This document shows, piece after piece, positions 1 to 5,986 of a stretch of 8,196 nucleotides of DNA. The number at the start of each line of letters is the position of its first letter. Within the stretch, counting starts at the first letter, position 1. Under the pieces are notes generated by a model. The model saw only the letters and a program-made list of their open reading frames with translations. It made no database searches and had not been told where the DNA came from. The stretch is from an uncultured Synergistales bacterium. GTDB taxonomy: Bacteria; Synergistota; Synergistia; Synergistales; Aminobacteriaceae. Position numbers and translations under genes: made by a program. The stretch covers positions 1-8,196 of the forward strand of contig CAJOED010000045.1 in assembly GCA_905233335.1 (NCBI GenBank), in the 5' to 3' direction.

Positions 1-45
1 TGAGCTTTCTTGAGAACGTCGGCCACAACTCCCCGCAATAATAAT

Positions 46-789
46 TTACTTTCCCTCAATCATAGCCTTCACTGTCTCGGGTGAAATCCTGCCCTCCATA
101 GGTCCGAACGCCGCCGCATTCAGTGCACCAGCAAGACCGCATAACGCCCCGTTGATGACGAATGCTGTAATCACTGTGCGCTTGACGTTGATGCCCGCAA
201 GACGTGCCGCGTCCCGTTTTTGTCCTGTTGCGTGAAGGTGCATTCCGTATTTCGTCCTGTAGAGAACAAACCATAACACCACAGCAATTATTAACGCCGT
301 GAGGGTCATCATGTTTACGCCGAAAATGTCAGCGTTCGTGAAGTCGACAAATGAAGCGTTCGGGGAGTTCGAGAATTTATTTGAGACCAGCAGTATCACC
401 GTGTAATATAAATATCCTGTTGCCATCGTCGTAATCATCGCATGAATGTTCAGAAACACATTGACGCTTGCATTGATGAGGCCGCACAGCATACCGACGA
501 TTACCGCCCCGGCCAAGCCCAAAGGTATACTGTAGCGCATGAGTTCACACGACACGTAAGCAGTGAGGGTGAGAATGTATTTCTGTGAGATGTCTATTGC
601 TCCGTTGCCGCTCGTTACGACTATCATCTGCGCCATTCCCAGCAGCATAGCGAACACGCACAGTTTCAGCCCGGAAGTTATGACACGGACATTAACGCCG
701 CCCGACAAGAAACATATCATGACATAAAGAATTACGCTTCCCAGCAAAGGCCATAGTACGGGACTCGAAAAAATACTCGTTCTTTTCAT
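46..789 (-). CDS. CUT2-type (RbsC-like) ABC transporter permease, C-terminally short
   Basis: A 247-residue inner-membrane permease of the ribose/galactose (BPD_transp_2, RbsC) family. About seven hydrophobic segments are visible, near residues 10-29, 38-58, 68-82, 88-113, 115-135, 160-178 and 205-226. Residues 59-69 (SGNGAIDISQ) resemble the family's substrate-path motif GGIDLSVGS. Residues 181-204, with GxxxxATGQKRDAARLAGI, match the conserved cytoplasmic loop that docks on the ATPase. The ATG overlaps the stop of the upstream fusion gene (ATGA), which implies translational coupling. A GGGAG about 11 bases upstream can serve as ribosome binding site. Family members are usually about 300-340 residues. 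Here the hydrophobic sequence ends at about residue 228 and is followed by a polar tail (GRISPETVKAMIEGK) and a TAA, so the last membrane helices are missing. It most likely pairs with the permease domain of the fusion. Family assignment is secure; whether the product is functional is not. Confidence 0.85.
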   Translation of the reverse strand: MKRTSIFSSPVLWPLLGSVILYVMICFLSGGVNVRVITSGLKLCVFAMLLGMAQMIVVTSGNGAIDISQKYILTLTAYVSCELMRYSIPLGLAGAVIVGMLCGLINASVNVFLNIHAMITTMATGYLYYTVILLVSNKFSNSPNASFVDFTNADIFGVNMMTLTALIIAVVLWFVLYRTKYGMHLHATGQKRDAARLAGINVKRTVITAFVINGALCGLAGALNAAAFGPMEGRISPETVKAMIEGK

Positions 790-3209
790 GCTGCTTCACG
801 CTCCCTTCTGCGCATGATAAACTTCAACGCCAGCACCGATAACAATATCAATCCTATAATTGCTGTCTGGTAATTCGAGTTCATCTTCATAGCCGTAAGC
901 AGTGAGTTAATCAAGTTCATGACGACCGCCGCCATTACCACGCCGAAAGGAACAGGAACTCCGCCTAGCATTTCGCACCCGCCGAGAATGACCGTAGCAA
1001 TCGACATCATGTTGTAGTTCACGGAACTGTTTGCGTCTGCTCCGTTGCATGTTGACGTGTAAGCCATGCCCGCAAGAACGACGAACACTCCCGCCAGCGC
1101 ATAAGCCGTCATCTTGGCCGTGAGACAGCTCCACCCGGAACGTTCGACCGACTGAATGTTGTTGCCTATTCCCCGAAGTATTACCCCGTAACGGCACCTG
1201 TAGAGAACATACCAGCACACGAAACCCGCCACTACAGCGATAATTATCGGGAAGGGGACATACGGAGAACGGTATTTGAGGAAGTCGGAGATCCATTTGG
1301 GACATGAGCCGCCCGGAGTGGGACAGACCATGAGAGCGAGTCCGTACCAGACGAACTGTGCACCCATAGTTACGACGATTGCGGGAATGCGCCGGGTCTG
1401 TATCAGTGCCGCCATGAACATATACGCGAACACGAACGACATCAAGCCGCACACGCCGAGTCCAACGTCGCCGGTGAGCCATACAGCAACAATGCAGTTC
1501 ACGAGGCCAATGGAGTAGCCGTTGCCCATGTCGACATCTCCGCACATCACTATGAACATCTGCCCCAGTGCCGCAAATACGAGCGGAAGAGTCGAACTCA
1601 TTTTCATTCGAAGCCCCAAATACGTCATCAACCGGGGATTAATTGCAACGTTCGCCGCAAAAATCAATATCAGCGTGATTAATGGCAGCATTGACGGAGC
1701 AGACATAAGGCGTGAGAAAGTTCCGCGTTTCTTTTCGGTGAGTTTCTTTCTGCCGGTGTCAATGAATGAGGCCGCAACTATTTCGGGAACAGTAATATTT
1801 TCGCCGCGTAATTCTTTCGTGATTTGTCCGTCCCTCATGACGTAAACCCTGTCGCATATCTCCATTTCGTTGTCTTCAGTGGAGTAGAGTATGACGGATT
1901 TCCCCATATCGCGAACTTCCCCAAGAAGTTTGTAGATGTCCTGTTTCGTTCCGATGTCGACTCCTGCTGTCGGGTCATTGAGTATGATGATGTCGGCTTC
2001 TGACGCAATGCCCCTGGCGATTAACGCCTTCTGCTGGTTGCCGCCCGATAATGACATGATGTTGCTCTTTATGCCTTCAGCGCGGAATTTCAGCTTGTCG
2101 TACCAGTATTGCGCGGACGTGTCTGCTTTCCTGTTGTCGATTAAGAGTTTTCCTTTCACGCGGTCAAGGTTGGCTATGAGTATGTTGTCTTTGATGTGCC
2201 AGAAGTGAAAAACTCCCTCACGCGCCCGGTCGCCTGATACGTAAGCTATTCTCCCGTTCGCTGTGATGTTCTTGTGCCCCGCAAAAATCGCCTGTAACAA
2301 TTCCTGCTGTCCTGATCCCGCAAGCCCGGAGATGCCGATAATTTCTCCCTTCTTGAGAGTAATGTTGATGTCATTGAGGCTTCTTGTGTTGAGGTGGTTT
2401 ATCGTGAGCATGTCGGGGTTTCCTGACAAGTTGCGCGTGATGTGTTCTTTCTTGTCGGAAATTCCTCCCATAGCCGCAACTAATTCACCCTGCGTTACGT
2501 CGTCGGCGAAAAATTCTCCGTTGTTTCGTCCGTTGCTCAAGAGAATAATTCTGTCAGAAACTTTCTTTATCTCGTCGAGCTTGTGAGAGATATATATCAC
2601 TGCTACTCCCTTGCTGCTCAACTCGTGAACTATCGCGTGTAACTGTTCGGCCTTGTCGGAAGAGAGCGCGCTTGTCGGTTCATCGAGTATCAACAGCTTC
2701 ATGTTGTCGCTCATGAGAGTTTTGCAGATTTCGACTACCTGTCTGTCTGTGAGGCTCAATGCTTCAATCGGCCTGGTAATGTCTATATTGCTGCCGGGAA
2801 AATATTTTTCGAGCAAGTTCCTGGTCTCATGGATTGCTTTTTTCCGCCAGCCTGGTTCGGGAGCCAATCCGTGTCCGACGTTCAGCATCGCGAAATTCTC
2901 GAATATGCTCAAGTTCGTACACAGTGAGAGATCCTGATACGCGCAGTTTATGCCGAGATTACGTGCGGTCGTGGTGTTGTAGTTGCGTAGTTTCTCGCCG
3001 CCGTGATACATTTCTCCGGCAGTACGTGGCAGAACTCCCGTAAGAATCTTCATGAGCGTAGACTTCCCCGCGCCGTTCGGACCGACTAACCCGATGACTT
3101 CTCCGGCGTAAATATCGAGGTTGACCTTCTGCAGTGCCTTAGTGATCCCGAAAAATCTGTCTATGTTTCGTAAGCTCAAGTATGGCTTCTGTGTGTCAGT
3201 GTGCCGCAA
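786..3209 (-). CDS. Fused sugar-type ABC ATPase (two NBDs) and permease
   Basis: An 807-residue fusion of an RbsA/MglA-like double ATPase to an RbsC-like permease. NBD1 has Walker A GPNGAGKST (43-51), a degenerate signature LSLTDRQ (151-157), Walker B LLILDEPTSAL (172-182) and the switch histidine in ISHK (about 209). NBD2 has a degenerate P-loop GLAGSGQQE (295-303), a good signature LSGGNQQK (387-394) and an altered Walker B ILNDPTAGVD (409-418), where family members have LDEP. From about residue 505 to 798 there are some ten hydrophobic segments. They are followed by a basic end (RRREREAA). In this family the two functions are normally separate proteins of about 500 and 320 residues. The start is a TTG, chosen because AAAGGAAG lies 9 bases upstream and the conserved domain begins within about 10 residues. 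It powers import of the ligand delivered by the binding protein encoded upstream. The substrate cannot be read from the sequence. Confidence 0.93.
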   Translation of the reverse strand: MRHTDTQKPYLSLRNIDRFFGITKALQKVNLDIYAGEVIGLVGPNGAGKSTLMKILTGVLPRTAGEMYHGGEKLRNYNTTTARNLGINCAYQDLSLCTNLSIFENFAMLNVGHGLAPEPGWRKKAIHETRNLLEKYFPGSNIDITRPIEALSLTDRQVVEICKTLMSDNMKLLILDEPTSALSSDKAEQLHAIVHELSSKGVAVIYISHKLDEIKKVSDRIILLSNGRNNGEFFADDVTQGELVAAMGGISDKKEHITRNLSGNPDMLTINHLNTRSLNDINITLKKGEIIGISGLAGSGQQELLQAIFAGHKNITANGRIAYVSGDRAREGVFHFWHIKDNILIANLDRVKGKLLIDNRKADTSAQYWYDKLKFRAEGIKSNIMSLSGGNQQKALIARGIASEADIIILNDPTAGVDIGTKQDIYKLLGEVRDMGKSVILYSTEDNEMEICDRVYVMRDGQITKELRGENITVPEIVAASFIDTGRKKLTEKKRGTFSRLMSAPSMLPLITLILIFAANVAINPRLMTYLGLRMKMSSTLPLVFAALGQMFIVMCGDVDMGNGYSIGLVNCIVAVWLTGDVGLGVCGLMSFVFAYMFMAALIQTRRIPAIVVTMGAQFVWYGLALMVCPTPGGSCPKWISDFLKYRSPYVPFPIIIAVVAGFVCWYVLYRCRYGVILRGIGNNIQSVERSGWSCLTAKMTAYALAGVFVVLAGMAYTSTCNGADANSSVNYNMMSIATVILGGCEMLGGVPVPFGVVMAAVVMNLINSLLTAMKMNSNYQTAIIGLILLSVLALKFIMRRREREAA

Positions 3210-3218
3210 ATTATTTCA

Positions 3219-3226
3219 CTTCCTTT
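3219..3226 (-). promoter_or_regulatory. Ribosome binding site supporting a TTG start
   Basis: On the minus strand AAAGGAAG lies 9 bases before the TTG at 3209-3207. No ATG or GTG with a comparable site precedes the first conserved residues of the ATPase, so this site decides the start of the fusion gene. Confidence 0.7.
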
Positions 3227-3299
3227 TGTTGTGTGTATGTCGATGTAGTGCCTCGTGCGTTCTGTGTCATGTCGTGAATGAGCCGCCTGTTATTGTGCC

Positions 3300-3329
3300 G
3301 TAATAACTCATCGTGTGAGTGAATATCAA
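3300..3329 (-). promoter_or_regulatory. Possible weak internal promoter in the operon spacer
   Basis: The 156-base gap between the hydrolase and the ABC fusion gene is longer than the other gaps in the operon. On the minus strand TTGATA (3324-3329) and TATTAC (3300-3305) stand 18 bases apart, five and four matches to the sigma-70 boxes. The gap also holds two small inverted repeats, ACTCA/TGAGT (3306-3320) and GCGC/GCGC (3340-3352), neither followed by a T run. It may give extra transcription of the transporter genes or may be chance. Confidence 0.25.
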
Positions 3330-3365
3330 CGCCTGACAAGCGCACACAGCGCAGGGCACATATCG

Positions 3366-4070
3366 TCAATCATCAAGCAGAGCTACAAGCCTCAACGTTG
3401 ACCCGGAACCGTCTTTGAACTTGCACGGAAAACCCATAACTCCGAAAAACGGCGGCAATACGTCAAGGCTCTTCACGTTCTCGATGATGTTTATTCCGCT
3501 TCCGAGCAGGACATGATGTGAAGGGTTGTCGGGACTCCCGAACTTGTCGAGCGCAAGAGTATCACACCCGACGGCTTTCACTTTCTTATCGCGGAGATAT
3601 TCAGCGGCTTGTTTCGATGTTCCCGGCCAGTCCTCAAGAAATGATTTCCCTGCTTCACCAACCGCCCATTTCTTGTCCCAACCGAAACGGAAAAACACTA
3701 TATCCCCCGGCATAATTTCTCCGTGTTCCTTCTCGAACGCTAATATTTTCGCTAATGGCACTTCACCTTTCGGGGGCGTATCTGTTGCGTCAATGTTCAC
3801 GCCGCGTCCCATGATTTTCGTGATGGGTATCTCGTCGACGTTCTGTCCTCCCAAAAAGAAATGCGAGAATGAGTCTATGTGCGTCCCGGAATGTTCCCCG
3901 AACGTGATAATGCGCCAGTATGACTCGTCGCCCTTGCTCTGGTGATCTCCTATTACTGCTGTGAACGGCGGGTGTGTCGGCCAGTACGGTACGCCTTCTT
4001 CAAGCGTGTGTGTCATGTCAACAAATTTTGCGGTGTTCACAAGGTCAAGTAATTTTTCGAGCGTATTCAT
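3366..4070 (-). CDS. Cyclase-family metal-dependent hydrolase (kynurenine formamidase/isatin hydrolase-like)
   Basis: A 234-residue cytoplasmic enzyme of the Cyclase family (PF04199), which includes kynurenine formamidase KynB and isatin hydrolase. These enzymes hydrolyse amide, lactam or lactone bonds with a bound divalent metal. The family signature HxGTHxDxPxH is present at residues 60-70 as HSGTHIDSFSH, with phenylalanine where proline is usual. The expected ligands H60, H64 and D66 are intact. H185 and E197 keep the 12-residue spacing of the remaining His/Glu pair. GCDTLALD (168-175) matches the family's G-D-T segment. The start is the ATG at 4070, preceded by a strong GGGAGGGG. A longer reading to 4139 lacks such a site and would run into the upstream hairpin. 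Length fits the family (about 205-260). Lying between the binding protein and the transporter genes, it probably processes the imported compound. The exact substrate is unknown; KynB should not be assumed. Confidence 0.9.
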   Translation of the reverse strand: MNTLEKLLDLVNTAKFVDMTHTLEEGVPYWPTHPPFTAVIGDHQSKGDESYWRIITFGEHSGTHIDSFSHFFLGGQNVDEIPITKIMGRGVNIDATDTPPKGEVPLAKILAFEKEHGEIMPGDIVFFRFGWDKKWAVGEAGKSFLEDWPGTSKQAAEYLRDKKVKAVGCDTLALDKFGSPDNPSHHVLLGSGINIIENVKSLDVLPPFFGVMGFPCKFKDGSGSTLRLVALLDD

Positions 4071-4090
4071 TATTTCCCCTCCCTGATAAC

Positions 4091-4136
4091 AAAAACGGAC
4101 AAAGGATTTTCGTAGTGTGCGCTGTTCCTTCGTCCG
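4091..4136 (-). terminator. Hairpin plus U-tract: partial terminator or attenuator
   Basis: On the minus strand CGGACGAAGGA (4136-4126) pairs with TCCTTTGTCCG (4106-4096) over 11 base pairs with one G-U pair and a 19-base loop, and is followed directly by TTTTT (4095-4091). It lies 25 bases after the binding-protein stop and 20 bases before the hydrolase start. This is the usual place for a structure that lets most transcripts end after the abundant binding protein while some read through into the downstream genes. The large loop makes it weaker than a classical terminator. Confidence 0.65.
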
Positions 4137-4161
4137 CAAAAATTTTCGTGAATGTTATGCG

Positions 4162-5175
4162 TTACTTCTCGATGTTCGTTCTGATTTCGTCCCAAGTGAG
4201 CGTCGTGAATGCTACGTCGTCATTGCCGAGTCCCGTGTGATTCGGAAGATCCGCCGCCGTGATTGACCCGAAAGGCACCACCATATCATTCTTTACCTGC
4301 TGGCCTTCAAGAATATCTATCGCAACATAGAGCGACATTGCACCGATCCAGGGATTGCTTGCGGCTGAAAGTGTCTTGTAGCCTTCGGGAGCATCCTTTG
4401 CCCACCAGTTAATGAAACTTCCGCGATTGTCCCCTGCTATTACCGGGAGCGTCTTATACCCTGCTGACCTGAAAGCCTGTACTGCCGCATATGCATCGCC
4501 GCCCTGCGTAACAAGTCCGTTCACTTCTGACAATGTCGGGAGAACGCTGTTGAGTTCCGTCTGTGCCTTTGAGGCTGTCCAGTCAGTATAGATCTCTGCT
4601 ACTATCTTGATGTCCGGGAACTTTTCGAGTGCCTTCAGGACTCCCGCGTGGAACTGTGCGTCAGTTGTCGTGCCTGCTGTGCCGCGAAGCTCTATCATGT
4701 TTCCTTTGCCGCCCATCTGTTCAGCAACGTATTCAGTGAGTGCCCGCGTCATGTCTTCATTCTCAAAGAACATCTGATACAGCATCTTGTGATTGTATGT
4801 TACGGGGCCGTCATTTATCGTTATTACCGGGATACCTGCCTCGCATGCTTCTTCTATTGCGTTGTTCGTTGAGGTCGTCGATGCCGGGTCAACGATGATA
4901 ATATCATAGCCCTGTGTTATGAAGTCCTCAATCTGTGAAATCTGCGCGGCCGCATCCTGATTCGCTTCTGCTACGGTGTACTCCTTGATCCACCCTTCAG
5001 CAATGAGCTTCTCCGCAACAATAGCCATCTGGGCTTCTTCTGTCTGCCTGTAGCTGTTGCCGTTGTAGCTGTTGGTGAAACCGATACGATAGCCGCCGTC
5101 TTTCTTTGGAGCCGCGAATGCACACGACACTGAAAGAGCCATAATAACGAGAGCCGCAACAAAAATTTTTCTCAT
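4162..5175 (-). CDS. Periplasmic sugar-type substrate-binding protein of an ABC importer
   Basis: A 337-residue member of the RbsB-like type I periplasmic binding protein family (Peripla_BP_4). Residues 1-21 are a signal peptide: basic MRK, a hydrophobic core and AFA before APKK. There is no lipobox, so a free periplasmic protein is expected. The mature part starts with the family pattern YRIGFTNSYNGNSYRQ (29-44), followed by QISQIEDFITQGYDIIIVDP (78-97), GIPVITIND (114-122), GTAGTTTDAQF (165-175), a hinge-region GDN (248-250) and the aromatic-rich FINWW (254-258). These are the places where the family contacts its ligand. The ATG at 5175 is chosen because GGAGGT lies 7 bases upstream; an upstream ATG at 5235 would fall ahead of the likely transcription start. 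It is the first gene of the operon, directly behind a good promoter. The ligand may be a sugar, but this family also carries other small molecules, and the neighbouring hydrolase argues for caution. Confidence 0.93.
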   Translation of the reverse strand: MRKIFVAALVIMALSVSCAFAAPKKDGGYRIGFTNSYNGNSYRQTEEAQMAIVAEKLIAEGWIKEYTVAEANQDAAAQISQIEDFITQGYDIIIVDPASTTSTNNAIEEACEAGIPVITINDGPVTYNHKMLYQMFFENEDMTRALTEYVAEQMGGKGNMIELRGTAGTTTDAQFHAGVLKALEKFPDIKIVAEIYTDWTASKAQTELNSVLPTLSEVNGLVTQGGDAYAAVQAFRSAGYKTLPVIAGDNRGSFINWWAKDAPEGYKTLSAASNPWIGAMSLYVAIDILEGQQVKNDMVVPFGSITAADLPNHTGLGNDDVAFTTLTWDEIRTNIEK

Positions 5176-5225
5176 GAAAAAAACCTCCATTACGTTATTG
5201 AATTGTGAAAAATTTGGGTGAATGC

Positions 5226-5254
5226 ATGATAACATAATGAATTTTGGCGGTCAA
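5226..5254 (-). promoter_or_regulatory. Sigma-70 promoter of the transport operon
   Basis: On the minus strand TTGACC (5254-5249) and TATCAT (5231-5226) are exactly 17 bases apart, five of six matches in each box. Transcription would start near 5219, giving a leader of about 44 bases that contains the GGAGGT ribosome binding site of the binding-protein gene. The -35 box sits just 8 bases past the stop codon of the exported-protein gene upstream. No clear operator palindrome overlaps it. Confidence 0.75.
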
Positions 5255-5262
5255 ATTACGCA

Positions 5263-5877
5263 CTAGTCATTATTCCTCGTGAATGTCCCGCTTCCGTCAA
5301 AGCCCATAACGTTCATGAATGCCCTGTTAGTTTTCACCCGCAGCGTGTCGTTGTCGATTACTGTTATTGCTGCTGATGATTTACCGTCCTTTGCTGTGAT
5401 GCCGGCATTTTTGCGGAAGTCAGCATGTTCACATTCCCCGTTCCATTCGTCGCCGCCGCTCTCAATGCTCACAAAAAGAGTACTCCCCCTGCTGACAATT
5501 GACAGAGATATATCGCCGTTCTCATAATAGCCGTCAAATGTCGGTGCGTTGATTATGGCTTCTGCTCGATAGTCCCAAATCGCTTCTGTTCTGTTCTGTG
5601 TTGCCCGTGTGTATGCCTTTGTGCGTGAAAGTCCCTCGTCGATAAGTGCTTGGGCTTCCTCGTCGCGTCCTGAACGTATCCATTCGCGCTGGCTTTCTTT
5701 GAGTGAAGCAAAATCTTTCGGACTCAATTCCTCTTTCGCCTGGTTGTATGCGCGTGTTAATTCCCTGTCGGCCTTCGCAAAGTCAGAGTTCTTCATGAGC
5801 TTCCTGTACTCCGAATCACTCAAAGCAAACGCCGGAACACAAAACAATAACATCATCATTGCAAGCAATCTCTTCAT
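5263..5877 (-). CDS. Small exported protein with LprI/DUF1311-like N-terminal domain
   Basis: A 204-residue protein with a signal peptide at residues 1-18 (MKRLL, a methionine/leucine-rich core, then AFA before LSDSEY), so it is probably periplasmic. Residues of about 27-100 are helical and fit the LprI N-terminal pattern (PF07007, DUF1311): DxELxxAY (37-44) then LKESQREWIRSGRDEEA (59-75), equivalent to the family's L-x-x-Q-R-x-W-I-x-x-R-D. The usual cysteines of that family are absent. The only cysteine in the mature chain is C149. Residues of about 113-204 look beta-rich, with repeated short hydrophobic strands and GDIS, STLFVSI, AAITVI and TLRVK. LprI itself inhibits lysozyme in mycobacteria, but most homologues have no known role, so no function is claimed. 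The ATG at 5877 has AGGAGG 10 bases upstream; an earlier in-frame ATG at 5910 has no site. It seems to be a single-gene unit between the operon promoter and the divergent epimerase gene. Confidence 0.8.
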   Translation of the reverse strand: MKRLLAMMMLLFCVPAFALSDSEYRKLMKNSDFAKADRELTRAYNQAKEELSPKDFASLKESQREWIRSGRDEEAQALIDEGLSRTKAYTRATQNRTEAIWDYRAEAIINAPTFDGYYENGDISLSIVSRGSTLFVSIESGGDEWNGECEHADFRKNAGITAKDGKSSAAITVIDNDTLRVKTNRAFMNVMGFDGSGTFTRNND

Positions 5878-5909
5878 GTCAATCTTTCCTCCTGATAACA
5901 TTAACGACA

Positions 5910-5937
5910 ATTATTACAGCAAAGGGGGAAAAATCAA
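5910..5937 (-). promoter_or_regulatory. Likely promoter of the LprI-like gene
   Basis: On the minus strand TTGATT (5937-5932), a 16-base spacer and AATAAT (5915-5910) preceded by TGT form an extended -10 promoter. The start point would be near 5903, about 25 bases before the start codon. The match is moderate at -35 and good at -10. Confidence 0.5.
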
Positions 5938-5941
5938 CGTG

Positions 5942-5955
5942 CAGTGTGATAAAAT
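5942..5955 (+). promoter_or_regulatory. Weak candidate promoter for the epimerase gene
   Basis: The plus strand has TGTGATAAAAT (5945-5955), an extended -10-like element, 31 bases before the start codon. No convincing -35 box is found upstream, so this rests on the TG-extended -10 and on the need for a plus-strand start in the 109-base divergent gap. Confidence 0.3.
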
Positions 5956-5986
5956 TTTCGGCAGTTCACGCGGGGAGAAAATAGCA

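Noticed and set aside
907..1545. Open frame of 212 codons on the minus strand inside the fused ABC gene
   Set aside because: It is in another frame of a gene with clear conserved motifs and is rich in Arg, His and Ser in the manner of a shifted reading of that gene. It has no recognisable domain.
3218..3320. Two tiny minus-strand frames (14 and about 19 codons) in the operon spacer
   Set aside because: Neither has a ribosome binding site or recognisable composition. One merely ends at the ribosome binding site of the fusion gene.
4071..4139. Longer start for the cyclase-family hydrolase
   Set aside because: The extra 23 residues are basic and unlike the family, they come from the hairpin sequence, and the ATG at 4070 has a much stronger ribosome binding site.
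5176..5235. Longer start for the binding protein
   Set aside because: The added 20 residues would put a polar stretch before the signal peptide, and the start would precede the predicted transcription start.
5609..5986. Upstream extension of the epimerase frame
   Set aside because: It would overlap the minus-strand LprI-like gene and its promoter, and the conserved Rossmann strand starts right after the ATG at 5987, which has its own ribosome binding site.
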